Origin: Anaeramoeba flamelloides | Lineage: Eukaryota > Metamonada > Anaeramoebidae | Reading direction: 5' to 3' | DNA: 64,000 nt | NCBI GenBank assembly: GCA_027625915.1 | Contig: JANTQA010000030.1 | Location: forward strand, 2,666,001-2,730,000 | Part shown: piece by piece, positions 24,339 through 36,407 of the stretch | Numbering within the stretch: the first letter of the stretch is position 1 | How the letters are laid out: each line of letters starts with the position of its first letter | Position numbers and translations under genes: made by a program | The notes under the pieces: generated by a model | The model's database searches: none | Seen by the model: only the letters and a program-made list of their open reading frames with translations | Told to the model about the DNA's origin: nothing

Positions 24339-27300
24339 TTATAAACCTATTTGTTCATAGTAACCGTTGCCAGCGTTTGGAACCTTTTTAAAAAAAAGAT
24401 AAAATACATAAGCAATTGCTAAAATTAAAACAATCACAAAGAGAATCGCAATAGAACCAGGCAAATGACCAACTGCTGAATTATATAAATTAAAATAAAA
24501 AACAAAAAAGCAATTTGATAAAATATGGGCCAATATTCCAGGAAAGATTGAGTCAACGCGTGTAGCTAGAAAACCAAAAAAAATGCCCATTATAAACCTT
24601 AAAATTATCATCCCAATTTCATAATCAATGTGTAAAAATGCATAAAAAAAAGAACATGTAATTATTGGAATTGTTTGCGTTCTAAAATAAAATTCTAATG
24701 TTTTTTGTAAAAACCCTCGAAAAATTATTTCTTTTTTTTTTTAATTATTCGAATATTTTATTCAATTTTTGAATTTATTTTTGGATAAAAAAAAATTTAA
24801 ATCAAGAAGTAGAAAAAAAAAAAAGAGAAATGAGTTGGATAATTAATGAATTTGATTTTATTATAATAAAAAAAAAAAGATTTGACTCAATTGATTACAG
24901 AAAATTAATAAAATAATAATAATCATAAATTAGATTTATCATTTAAAGAAGCTGTTATAATATTTGAAACAAATATACAAGTATCTTTTTGTATTTTTTT
25001 TTAAATCAGCCTTTTTAAATTTCTCTTTTATAAATTATTTAGAATACAGTATTTTGTTGTTGATATAATAGTTAATTTTATATTACTGTGAAAATTTGTT
25101 TGATTTGCTTATAGAAAATGAAATTGAAAAAAAATATTTTCAAAAAATATTTTCAAAAAAAGTTCAAAATTCTTTTTTTATATTTTAATATTTTCTCAAA
25201 TAGCGACTTGATTAATTTTTCACTAAATAATAAAAATGAGATTAAAATTAATCGAGAATTTTTATTAAGAATTCGTTAATTTCAAATAAAGGATGGAAAA
25301 CTTCTGGGTATTTTAAAATAATCTTAAAGTAACCATAACAAATTAGATTTAAATAAGCAAATACCATCAGGATCATCCTTGAAAATTCTTTTTTTTACTA
25401 ATGGTCTAAATAGGTATTCCTATTTTTGAGATGAAAATAACTGTAAATTTTGTGTATTGTTGTTTATATTTTAAAACAACTTGTAAAAACTTATAGAAAA
25501 TTAAGATCATTTCTTATGGTGATGTCCTCTAAATATGAAAGATATAAAAAAGATTAGGAAAGAATATAACAAAACAAATTCAAGTAAAAAAAAAATCAAA
25601 GAATAACGAGCCCAATAAATAAAAAAGACAGTCTTTCGATAATTTTTTTTACTAATAATGATGAATTTTATGAATCTTCAAGTAATTTTTTTATTAGATC
25701 TCTTCAATTAAGATCTATTTTTAAATAATAAAATCCGATTATTACTTATACATTGTTTCTTATACACACGCGCATGCACATAAACACCTTTTTCATCGAA
25801 AAGTATACTTCAATTTCTTTACAGATGCCTAACCCCAATTGAAAAAAAAAATTAACATTTATTGTATGAAAGATTTCGAAAAATCTCTAATGAAAAATCT
25901 ATTACATTTTTTAGAAAAAGGTAACAACAGTAGCCACATTCAATTTCAAGTTTAAATTAGGGCAAAATATAATTGTAATTACAACTGTGTTAGTTTCAAA
26001 TTGTTTCTGCTCTTTGGCGCTTTTTGAGATCTCAAAGTTTTTTTTTCATTTTTTTCTTTTTTTCTTTGATTATTTTTATAAAAGATTATTACAAAACCCT
26101 TACTTTTCCGAATATTAAAGTTATAAAATAACCATAAATTGGATTAAATTAAATTAAATTAATTTGTACTCAACTATTTTCGAAAAGCGAGTAAACAAAT
26201 GTTTTAAAAAGTTTTTAGTTCAATTTCCGTTTCTAATAAAACGAGAACGCCTTTCTATTTTTAAATCAGTTCTTTTTTTTTTTTTTAAGAGCAATTCGAA
26301 AGTCAAACCTTTTACAAATTAGTTTTGCATGTAAATCAATAAAATTCTTTATTAAAAGCGAGTTTGAAAAAATGGAAAATGAACATAAAACTTGAAGAAA
26401 TTTTTAAAATTATTTTTGGATCAAAAGATGTTTTCTTAAGAACTACTTTTGCAATTCAAATTTGATGTTGTATGTGTTTTAAAAGAGTACTTGGTGTTGG
26501 TAAATCTCAAAAATATTTATTCAGTGGGGTCTAAGAAGTAAAAAATGACATTTTTTTCCTAAATTTGTCTCTCATCGATTCTGTGATTTTTGTGATATCT
26601 CGAAATAAAAAAGAAGGTTGCGAAAAAACATCTTTTTGAGAAAATTTCCATTTAGGTGAAAGTGGCAAAACTTGTGGCCCTGTTGAGAAGTTTCCTTTAT
26701 TTATTTTTGACTTTTGGGCCATGTTGAGAGGGTTTTCCATTTTCACATAAAAAGCCAAAATGGTGAAAATTGACAATTTTTGAGGGCTAGTCATTTGTTA
26801 TTTCCAAACAAAGTCTAAATTTGTCAAAGACACAGTAAAGTACTTTGTATTGAATCCTCCAAAATTCCCATTTCCTAAAAAACGAAAGATCATTTTTTCT
26901 CAACCAACTTTATAAATTTATTTTTTAAAAACAAAAAAACTGACAAATTGTTGCAAACTTAATTTTTATTTAGATCCTTGAATGCAAAACACAACAAAAC
27001 CTTTCCCACAGCCTTAACTCAATTTTCCTTGAAACCAACAAATTGAGTTTCTAGAGAAATAATCCAAACAGAAAAAATTTTATCAAAAAAGTCAAAAAAT
27101 CAAAAAAGTCAAAAAGTCAAAGAAGAACAAAAAAACAATATTTTTTGTGTTTGGCATGAAAAATTCTGTTCAAAGGACAATTCATACAAGTACTCACTAG
27201 AGTGCCATGGTGATAAATTTAATTTAAGAAAAAAAAAAAGAACCAAAGGAATCAAAGTTAAACAAGGAAAACGAAAAAGAACCAAAAACAAAAACACATT

Positions 27301-29044
27301 TGCAGAAATTGCCTTCAATTGTTGAGAAAATGGAATACGTGTGCGAATACGATAATAAAAACTTTGGAAGAATGGATCAAAGTCTTAGGTGCGGAAGTAG
27401 ATCCAGTTTCAGATGAAAAGATAGATTCTGATGATGAACACTTTAAAAAGATAGAAAGGTTGTGATTAAAATTGTTTATCGATATTATTCTCAATTTTTT
27501 TCTTTAAAAACCAAAAGCTTTAAACTATTTTTCTTTTAGTTTTTGAATTTTTTTGTATTTTATTTTGCTTTTGTTTGTTGAAACCAAGTGAGTTAAAGGG
27601 AGTTTTTGATTGGTAGTACTTGTGGGTAAATAAATTATTTTAATTTTGGTGGGTGTGCTGAGGATCTTTCCAAGTTTGAGTTGTTTATTGAGAATATTTG
27701 AAAGGATTGTAATTTTTTATGCTTGAAACTTTTTGTTATTTTTCTTTTTCATTTTTTCGTTTCTTAACAAGGTGTTCAGGTTCATGTATCTCTAATTTTT
27801 TTTTTTTTGTTCATTTTTCAATTTAAAAAAAATGAACGAAAAATGATTTTTTGATCCAAATTGGAAAATATTTCCAAGATCATGAATTGTCAATTTAAAT
27901 GAGATTGGAACAAAAGATGAGAAGACAAATTGATAAATTTCCAGCGTAGTCCTTAAAATTCTCAAAAATCGTAATATCTTCACTTTTTTGTCGTTCCTTT
28001 AATTGGCATTCTTTTCAATCATTTTTGTAGGTTAAAGTATTGGGTTTCAATCGTTACAGAGTACAATTTATGGAAAGTCCTTAATCTGTAAATCCCAGTC
28101 AAAAAAAAATATATCTCAAGCTTCAATTTACCAGTTTTTTTCAAAGCAAAAGCGTTATGAAAATATGAGCAAAGGAAAAATGTTTTGTCCAAATTAAAAA
28201 AAGAATAAGAATAAAAAAAAGAAAGAAAAAGTCAAAAGAAAATACCCTCACAAAATCCAGGAATCAAAGCAGTGGTCACAATAATAACAATTGCGTTCCA
28301 AAACCCCGCAACGTGCATTTCACTTAGGCCTTCTTCCTTTGCATTACGGTAAATGCCCGCAACGACTGTTATAAAAAAATACAAAGACATCATCAAAATT
28401 GGTATGATGGAAGAAAAAACCAGGATAAGACGAGGCCCTTCAGGCTTGTAGAATCTAAAGATGCTATAGGGATCATATTTTCTAATTAAGCAAAAGGCGT
28501 TTATGGTTAAACTAAAAAATAAAGTTGACACGCCATACATCCCTAAGTAGACAAAATCCTTTTGAGAATTGTCTTTATTGAAGATCTTGAAACATAGATA
28601 GGTAATTAATAATGAAAATCCATAGCCCAAACAAACAACACAAAACGCAGCTATAGGGTGTGGGTAACTAATATTATTATTGTTGTTTGAAATGCTTGGA
28701 TAGGTACCAGATCCATAATTCTCATTTGAAAATATTTGTTTTTTTTCATAATTTGGATCTGATTGGTATCTTGGGTAAGGATCTTTTGAAGGTGCGATAT
28801 GCACTTCGTCATCTTTGTTTTGTTTTAAAAGAGTTTTTTTTAAAATGTTTTCTTCTTTTTCATTTTCGGACGAGTTTAATTGCAAAAATGTGTTTGTTTC
28901 TGTTTTTTTTTTTTGATTATTGGACGGTAAAATTGGCCGAAAGGATTTTAATTCCAAATCATCGTCGGTAACAGAATCACTACCAGAAACAACAGACGAA
29001 CTTTCACTTGCAGTATTGTTTGTTGGTACAAGTTGATATTTCAT
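24339..29044 (-). CDS. CPBP-family intramembrane protease (Rce1/Abi-like), two exons
   Basis: CPBP proteins are multi-pass membrane proteases; eukaryotic Rce1 trims prenylated CAAX proteins in the ER. Exon 29044-28246 and exon 24730-24339 join as GAG G|gtatttt...aaaag|AA, recreating the catalytic motif CEEIIFRG (Glu266, Glu267, Arg271). The two other family motifs are in exon 2: FYAFLH (His300) and PGILAHILSN (His335, Asn339). The protein is 396 residues: a polar Ser/Asn-rich N-terminal tail of about 130, then about eight hydrophobic segments. The length and the cytosolic tail are more than a minimal CPBP domain. The substrate cannot be told; sequence around the motifs does not by itself identify Rce1. 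It is divergent from the DUF445 gene, starts about 1.06 kb apart. The intron is 3515 bp and splits the codon of the second glutamate. Confidence 0.9.
25925..26210 (+). repeat. Repeat J, copy 1
   Basis: Matches 60080-60335 in the same orientation ('ctgtgttagtttcaaa', 'ttttgagatct', 'aaaataaccat/cca', 'ttagattaaatcaaattaaatt'-like). It lies inside the protease intron. The counterpart lies inside the cathepsin intron. The origin is unknown. Confidence 0.55.
26520..27990 (+). repeat. Repeat K, copy 1 (about 1.4 kb)
   Basis: Shares ordered blocks with 39700-39840 plus 40770-41650: 'aagaaggttg', 'gaaaatttcc', 'ttgtattgaatcc', 'attcccat', 'ttttatcaaaaa', 'gatccaaattggaaaatatt', 'tcgtccttaaaa'-like. 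The other copy is interrupted by repeat H. Both copies hold open-frame fragments of low similarity, so the unit may descend from a duplicated gene. Confidence 0.6.
27306..27465 (+). pseudogene. Coding-like orphan exon or gene fragment inside protease intron
   Basis: Less AT-rich than its surroundings and open on the plus strand, opposite to the host gene. After a good acceptor (tttgcag at 27299-27305) it reads NCLQLLRKWNTCANTIIKTL, then EEWIKVLGAEVDPVSDEK, then IDSDDEHFKKIE, followed by AG|GTTGTG (possible donor at 27459) and a stop at 27463-27465. No family was recognised and no partner exons were found nearby. It could be an exon of a nested gene or a relic carried by repeat K. Confidence 0.3.
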
Positions 29045-30106
29045 TACTTGTAATTTTTGCTTGTATGGTTATTTTTGTTTTTTTCTTTTTTTTTCTTTGA
29101 CGAAGAGAAAAAAGAAAAAAATTAATCCAAGGTTGTTTTATTAAAAAAATGAAGATATAAATACCCTTTTTACCTTAGTGTATTAACTTTTTAATTGTAA
29201 TAGGCTCTTTGGAAAAAGGATTTCAGAAATAATATTAATTTAAATTTCTAAATAAAACAACGATTTCGAATTGAAGTTTTGGTATCCTAATGGTATTTTT
29301 CTTTATTTACAAAAACTGAATTTGTTATTATTGCTTGTTGTAAGTATTACAGAATATTTCTAACTCGTTTTGAACACTTTAGGTAAAGAGTTATTCACAA
29401 CAAAAATTAATCTTCGATTTTGGTTTTCTTTGAAAGATTCACTTTTTTAGGATAAAAATTATTAAAATTTTAATTGAAGTCTCTTGTTATGTTGATCAGG
29501 AAACTTGGTTTAATCTGGGTGTGTTTTAGAGTTATTCTTTTTAGTTGTATTTGAGTATTGTACAATCTTAAACTCATAAATTCAAAGATATGTTTTACAA
29601 TTTTTGTTTAATTATTTATTTTGGAAATTTTTTTGTCTGAGGTTTATATCAAGCTTTTTATTGGTTTTAATGTAAAGTTACTTTGTAAAGTTGGTTGCTC
29701 TTTAATAATATTCTTATTTGGGAACTCTTTTAAAAGTCAAAGTTAATTGGTATCTAAAAGTGATTTCAAACATAAACTTTTAATTTGCATAATTTCAATA
29801 TCTTCAATTTTTCAGAAATACAATTAAAAATTCAAACAAAATCGAACGAGAGTTTTGAAAGATCATTTTTAAGACTAGGTTTTTGATTTAAAAGAAAAGG
29901 TAATGAAAATTTGTATACATTTTAAATTGAAGATCTATTTGTAAAAAATTAAATTATGATAATAAATTGCCAAGCAAATATCTTGTTGAATTAAAGATTA
30001 AAACAGAGCAGTGGAAAGCTGAATAAAGTCCTCTGATCTTTTGTAATTGATAAAGTTATCTGTTGTAAAAAAAACATTTTTTCCAATTTTTTTTTTATTC
30101 GACTTA
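29045..30106. promoter_or_regulatory. Divergent promoter region between protease and DUF445 genes
   Basis: 1062 bp between two divergently transcribed start codons, so it must hold both promoters. It is AT-rich and has no obvious TATA motif; it includes short blocks similar to repeat L (29635-29760). Confidence 0.4.
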
Positions 30107-33100
30107 ATGAAATCCAAGCTTCTTCAAGAGATTTTTAGTGATGACAGTTTTTCAGAAGAAGACGAAACAAATCAGGAAGAAAGACCATCCTTTTTTCAGC
30201 GCTATTTCATCAAACAATTAAATAAGGCATTTCTCAGTACTTTGTTTATGCTGATTATCATGACTTTGGGGATAATATTTACACAAATAAAAAAACAACC
30301 AAACCAACAAGATCACAAAGAATCAAGTAGATTTTTTGATACATTCTAAATTCTTCCATCTGAGCCGAATTTTATCAATTATCATCTTTTTTTTTTTTTT
30401 TTCCCAATATTTCTTTTAAAATTAATGAATAAAGAATTCTTTTTTGTTGGTGAAATTTTCCTACAAATTGGTCTCTTTGGTTTTGCTGGAGGATTCACAA
30501 ATTGGGTTGCTGTAAAAATGTTGTTTGACAAAATCCCCTTTTTATATGGCTCTGGTGTTATTCCAAGAAAATATCAGGAACTTAGTTTAGTTATCAAAGA
30601 TGTTGTTATGAAAAATTTTTTTAATTCGGTTTGAATCCTTTCTTTTTTTTTTTTCTATCTTTTGTCTAGATCAAAATTACCACAAATTAAAGGTGTTGAT
30701 TAGTTTCAAAGAAATAGGAAACGAGTAACACTTTAAAAACCCACCCGAAACAATACGCACTTAACCTCAAGGTAAATATGCTCAAGTTATGAGGAGAATT
30801 TACTTCAACAAACAACGAGAATTAATTTCTTATTTTTTTTCAGATCACAAAGATCCTTCCAGAAAAAGAAAATTATAAGAGGCTTATAGAGCTGTTTTAA
30901 AAAATTGCTGACTAGAAGTGTTCTATAGTATTAATAAAATTGCTTAAGACAGTCAAATAATACTGTACTGATAAATTGCGATTTATGTTTGGAAATTTTT
31001 GCTTGATTTTCCATTTTTGAAATTATTCTTATCAAGCTTTGAATAAAGCATTTTATGTTGTCAAGTGTTAAGAAACTCTGTAAAATCAGTTGTTCTTCAA
31101 AATTTTCTTTGTCCTGTTCTGTTTGATACGTAACAGTTCAAAGATTTATCAAAATGGATATTGAACTAAAAATTTTTTGCAATATATTAGAATTTATCAG
31201 TATTAAGGAACACTCACAAATCTTAAAGTCTGAACTTTTTTAAAACAGCTGTACTGAGAGACAACTTTTAAAGAGAGAAAATTTTTCAATTAACTGAAAT
31301 ATTTTTTCATTCAGAAACATTCACTCATGCCAAAGAGAACGGATCTCGGACGACTTTTGAAAAGAAATCTGTTAAAAATAAAATTTAAGGACTACAATTC
31401 AAGGTGACAATTATGGAATTGTTGATAATAATCCTCTTGAAAGAGTTCCATAATCTCAGTTAAATTTTTACACTCTGTGAATGTCTTTTATAAAAAAAAT
31501 GGTAAATTTTCCCAAATCAAACAATTTTCAGTTTTCATGATCCAACTAAAATTTGATTTTAATCTTTTCATAATTTCCTATTTCAAATCTAAAAGCAGAA
31601 AACCAATTCCTGAAAGTTGTTTGAAATATTGTTTTTTAGTTACTTTTACAAGATTGAAATGTTTTAAAATTTGAACTTGTAATTGGAAATCCCAAAAATC
31701 ATTTATTTGTTTTAAATCTTTTTTCCAAAATCTGTTTTATATTTTTTTTTGTTTTTAACTTGGAAATTAGTAATTTCTTGTCCAATTTGTTCAGATTGAA
31801 AATTCTTTTTTAGTGGCGAAAGCAAAACTTAACATATAGCCCCAAACTCTTCAGGGTCGAAACATAGTTCACAAGAACCAACTTAAATTTCTTTTTTAAA
31901 AACCTAAATGCTGCTGTATCATAATTTTTTGAGTAGAAAATTCTTTCAAATTTAATTTCAATTTTATTTCTAAATTTCCTGGTATTATTAAAACAAATCT
32001 TCAAAATCAAAAAAAAAATTTCAACTGTTATTTCAGAATTCAAAATAATTATTTTTTTCACCAAGATGTATAAGGTAGAGGCAAATTAAAAAGACGTTAT
32101 TTCAGAATATTTATATATTTATTTCATGAATTTTTAAATAGTATTTTTTAATCAATAATAAAAATAATTTTTTAAAACATTTCAAATGAGCTGTTGTCAA
32201 AATAACATGTGTAGAAAAGTTTAATTAGTGATGCAAATTAAAAATCGTGTTTCTTTTTTCTAAACTTTGTTTCAGTTAATAGTATATCCAAAAAAAAAAA
32301 CATTGTTTCCAAATATCAATTATTTTTTATAATTGACCTTTGAAGGGCAAATAATAAATAAATAGAATAATACACCTCAAAGAATAGTTGATACCAATAT
32401 GGAATAAAACTAAAAAATCAATAGATTGTCTTAAAAATTGAAAAATTCAAATTCTTAGGGACTTATTCTGAAAAACATCAAGATTCATTTTGATCTTTTA
32501 TTGAAGATCCAAAGAAAACTAACAATAGAAATCAATACAATTTCTCTACAATCATTTCTACTTTCAATTGCATTAGAATAACACATTTTTACCAAGTAAC
32601 TATCAATCTTGTAGTAAAAAAAAATTTCAAACTAAATATATTAACAAAAAAAAATCGAAAAAAAGTAAAAATGTGAAAAAATGATATATATTTTGAAATT
32701 TTCAAAATAAATTTTTTCTTCTAATATCGATTCAAACCCCTTTAAACACATGTAATCCACTCATTATAAATTTGACCTTTTTGGCTGGAAAATAGTTTAG
32801 AATGTTTATGAATTAAAATATCGAAAAAAACTTACAATAAGTAAATACGATATTGGTTTCTGAAAAGTTCAATAATTAAAAAATAAAATTCTAAAAATGA
32901 ACCATTGAATTATAATTTTTTTCTCGAAAAATAGAGAAAATTTTAGAGAAAATTGTGTTGCCATCTCAAGAATTAAAAAAAAAGGGAAAAAATTAGAAAA
33001 AATTTTAAACAAATTCGATTCGTGATTGAAAATATTCTCAAAAAATAAGAAGTTTACCTTCAAAATTGATTTAGTATTGGCATACTATTGGATACCAAAT

Positions 33101-33814
33101 TAGTTGATTTATTGCAAAACGAAAATAAATAAAAAAAGGGGGGGCGAAGTGTTTTTTTTTTCTTCAAGATTTGCATTTTCAGTCTTGGATTTGTTGTGTA
33201 TTTACTATGAATAATTTCTTATTTCTATTTAGATTTATATAATAATAATAAATATAGTTTGATCATCAATTAATTTTTCTACCTTCTAAATAATTTTCTG
33301 TATTTGTATTTTATAAATAATAATAATAATAACGCAAAAGGATTATCTGTCTGGTTATTTTAAAAAAAAAATATCAAATTTATTAACAAAAACAAAAGTT
33401 GATTCTCGCTTAAGAAATCTATTAAATACACCATATATTAAGGAATTAATTGATCAAAAAATTGAAGAGCTAGAATCAAAAACGGAATTTGAAATGTTCA
33501 AGATGATGGGCATAGAAACTGAAAATTTGAAATCAATCATAATGGTATTTATTTTGGAATTAAGTTTAAATTTAAATCCAATTTTAAAGCAATTCTCAGA
33601 AAAGGATTTTATAAATATCAAGTTTTTAGAAAATGAAATTGAAAAAATATTGTCAGAAAGAATAAAGGATATAACTCCAAAAGTGATGAGAAAAATTATG
33701 ATCGATCTTCTCAGAACTCATTTAAATTGGTTAATATTCTGGGGTAATGTTTTTGGCGCATTAATAGGAATAATATTTTTCCTTATTCAATCCTTTGCAC
33801 CAAAAATATTTTAA
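30107..33814 (+). CDS. DUF445-family membrane protein, three exons
   Basis: DUF445 proteins are mostly bacterial membrane proteins of unknown function. Exons: 30107-30326, 30435-30628, 33341-33814; joins are phase 1 (TCA A|gtagat...aaag|AA TTC) and phase 0 (TCG|gtttga...aaaag|GAT), giving 295 residues. An acidic N-terminus (SDDSFSEEDETNQEE) precedes a first hydrophobic segment (ALFMLIIMTLGIIF-type, about 45-60). The family core is GFAGGFTNWVAVKMLF followed by IPFLYGSGVIPRK, and the diagnostic C-terminal HLNWLIFWGNVFGALIGII, where the family has HLGWLVVWG.VFGGLIG. The long middle is helical and Lys/Glu-rich. A possible extra exon at about 30844-30895 (after tttttttcag, ITKILPEKENYKRLIEL) is not needed for the reading frame. 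The start is the first ATG. Bacterial origin by old transfer is possible but not shown; introns indicate it is a resident nuclear gene. Confidence 0.85.
30900..31700 (+). repeat. Repeat L in DUF445 intron
   Basis: Two parts match elsewhere: 30960-31215 resembles 45210-45480 ('tactgataaatt', 'aagaaact', 'tgtaaaat', 'gaactaaaaatttt'), and 31435-31690 resembles 43780-44030 ('ataatc(t)cagttaaattt', 'gaaatgttttaaaatttgaacttg'). Arrangement suggests a larger, rearranged dispersed family. Confidence 0.5.
32192..33170 (+). mobile_element. MITE family A copy split by an insertion, in DUF445 intron
   Basis: The left end tgttgtcaaaataacatgtg and the subterminal block stop near 32280; the family body resumes at about 32825 ('gatattggtttctgaaaagt') and runs to about 33170. 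The 540 bp between do not match family A, so another element probably inserted. The same subfamily as the copy at 2899-3374 ('attaaaaatcgtgtttcttt'). Confidence 0.65.
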
Positions 33815-34189
33815 TATTATTATTTTTATTATTATTTTTATTTGTAAAAAATTTTCTTATTTACATAAATAAATCATTTTTTTATCATTATATATGCCGT
33901 TGTAGACAATTAATCTACTTTTTTTTTAGGAAATTATTTTTCAGGGTTTTTCTACCAATTGGAAATTAAATTAAAATATCAAGAGTTGACTCTTATTGAG
34001 TATGTTTAATAGTTCGAACTTTCTGATTATTAAAAAATGGTTTCTGTGATTTCTGTGATTTTGAAAGAAAAATGTGAAATCCTATTTGATTTTTTAAAAA
34101 AAATTGAGAAATATTACAATATTTTTAAATATCAAAAAGGATTTTAAATTGATTTTTAGTCTAAAGACCTTTTATTTTTTTTGGTAATC
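33815..34189. other. 3' flank of DUF445 gene; no gene recognised
   Basis: AT-rich, likely includes the DUF445 3' UTR. Nothing else supported. Confidence 0.4.
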
Positions 34190-34640
34190 AGAAACAGTTA
34201 AATGTAATTTTCAAAAAGTGTTCTCTTGTTAAAATACATCATGTGGATTAAGTGAAAGATGTGTTTCAAATTAAAAGTAATATTTCTTTTTCTAGAAAGT
34301 TTATACAATATATGATCATTGAAATGTGCAAAAAACATTAAACCCAATAATATACAGTCAGCTTATAGTCTGAATATTAATAAAAAGATCAAATTCTAAA
34401 GATGAAAGAACAAATTTGTAACTTTATCTTTTCAAAAAATAGAGAAAATTTTAGTTAATAAATAAAAAAACAAAAAAATCTCTTTAAAAAAACTAAAAAT
34501 TATAAAAAATTTTGAACAAATTAAACTTGATTTAAAATTTTTCTCAGGCAATCAAGGAGTTATCCTTCAATTTTGGTTTGGTTTTAGGTACAGTGTTTGA
34601 TATTGAGTATGTTATTGTATTGAATAGTTATATCAAAACG
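34190..34640 (+). repeat. MITE family A, degenerate copy
   Basis: Family body recognisable ('gatgtgtttcaaattaaaa', 'gaacaaatt', 'ctcaggcaatcaagg'), ends worn ('ttgttaaaatacatcatgtg'). Older copy by eye. Confidence 0.55.
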
Positions 34641-35504
34641 GGTTTTATATGAGTCTACATATTGATTGTCTGCCTCTGAAGTGTTGTTTATTCTAAATTT
34701 ACATTCAAGTACATTGATATACTGTTTCAATTTTTATCTATATTTTGATTTTTAAAAAAATTTTGAGTGTTATAAGAATCTTTATCAATTTTTTAATTTT
34801 TACATTATTGATCAGTTAAATATTGCTAAAGAAAATTACAATTCGCATTTTATGATTGAAAGTTTTTAAGAAAGGAGAAAAAAAAATTTATTTAAAGTTT
34901 GAAAAAAGTCTTTCTTGTCTGAAATTGATATTAAAGTAGTTCAGTGGTAATAAACAGCGTAAAGAATTCCATATCTGAAAATATTTTGTTTAAAATTTTT
35001 TTTTTTTTTTTTGATTCAACCCCTTTTTTCCCAAATAAATGAATTAAACAACAAGCTTAAAAAATAAATTCAGAATGTACAGTAAAAAACATAGTAAAAA
35101 CACAAACTTTGAAAATAATTTAAGGAAAAAAAAAAATGCAACTTTATTTATTTATTTATTGTGGTCGCTATTGAATTGAATTAAATTGCCCTTATATGAG
35201 AGTGTTATTTTAGAAACTTGGTTAATGGTTTGATTCTGTATTATAATTTGTGTTAGATAATATATTATAAATATTTGTCTTTTTTATTATTTTTATTTGT
35301 TTTTCCATTAAATTTCCCAAATATTTTATTTTTTTTTCGCATTTCTTTTATTATGTTTATTGGGGTTTTAGGTTCTCAGGTTTGATTAAGTTTTTTTAAG
35401 GACTATTCCAGACTTTTAATAACAATTGGGTATTAATGTATCATGAAAAAAATCAAATTTAAGAGCAAAAATTCTGATTCTAGTAAAATTATTCCAGTCA
35501 GTTC
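34641..35504. other. Intergenic, AT-rich; no gene recognised
   Basis: Contains an 18-nt T run near 34997-35014 and a short duplicated piece of family C sequence at 35470-35490 ('attctgattctagtaaaat'). Confidence 0.4.
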
Positions 35505-35694
35505 CTTTTATAAGTCACAAACTTTCAACAAAAGACCAGACACAAAAAAAATCTCAAATAAAGGTACAAAATTTGGAATTTTTTTTATTCAAATTATTTT
35601 ACTAAAATAGAAATTTAAAAAAAAGGTACTTTAATTTGAGATTTTTTATGTCTGGTCTTTTGTTGGAAGTTTGTGATTAAAGTCAAATTGTCTG
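35505..35694. mobile_element. MITE family C, copy 2 (190 bp)
   Basis: Left CAGTCAGTTCCTTTTATAAG, right complementary to CAGACAATTTGACTTTAATC; the arms pair again internally around 'agaccagacaaaaaa'. Same palindromic plan as 6568-6760 but more diverged at the right end. Confidence 0.75.
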
Positions 35695-36013
35695 TAAAGT
35701 GAAAAAATCGTCAAAAATCAGAAATCTTAAAAAAAATAGAATTAAAGGATCTAAAATTGTTGATTAAAACAGAAATATCTGTATTTGATAATATATACCA
35801 AGACATAAATGACTCTTTTTTTAAATATACAATAGTATTTATAATATTTTTACAAAAAAAAAAAGTCCATATATTTTTATTAATCCGTGTGAATAATAAA
35901 AAAACATAGAAATCTTTTAAAAAAAATTGTAATAATTATTTTGGAATAAGTTGTAAAAAAGTGTTTTTAAAGATTACAATTAATGAAACTTGTCAAAAAA
36001 TAATTTTATATTT

Positions 36014-36162
36014 AGTGTACATACTTGTTATTTTGGTTCTTCGCTAATCGATCTTCAACTTGGTCTGAATTATAATATTGGTTCAAACATGCAATTTTTG
36101 GCAATTCATACCAAGTTGAAGATCGATAATCCAAGAATCAAAATAATATACCACACCCAATT
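36014..36162. repeat. Isolated 150-bp hairpin with about 50-bp arms
   Basis: Arms around ATCGATCTTCAACTTGGT (36047-36064) and its exact complement (about 36108-36126) extend outward with few mismatches to 36014 and 36162; the loop is about 30 nt. No other copy was noticed in the window. Could be a small MITE or a precursor-like small-RNA hairpin. Confidence 0.65.
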
Positions 36163-36407
36163 CAAGATATACTTTTTTTTTCAAATTTCAGAAATTGGAA
36201 ATCTCAAAAGCTCACACCTTGAACAATAAAATAAAATAAAAAATTTCATGATTTTTTGTTCATAAATCTTTACAAATCGATGATATATTTTATATTATTT
36301 CTCATAATTTTTAATTCTGGACATAAAATGATTTATGTATCAATTGCGAAGAAATAAATTGAAGGGGTTGATTTTTTATACGGATTTGTTAAATATTTTG
36401 AGTTCTA

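Larger units (their letters stand above)
24731..28245 (-). other. 3515-bp intron of the CPBP protease gene
   Basis: Contains repeat J (25925-26210), repeat K (26520-27990) and, on the opposite strand, a coding-like stretch at 27306-27465. The interruption falls inside the codon of the second catalytic glutamate. Confidence 0.75.

Noticed and set aside
30047-30106. Upstream extension of the DUF445 first exon
   Set aside because: Would need a TTG start; the ATG at 30107 gives a sensible N-terminus.
30844-30897. Possible extra DUF445 exon ending in a stop
   Set aside because: The acceptor is good, but direct joining of 30628 to 33341 keeps frame and family length, and no convincing donor follows.
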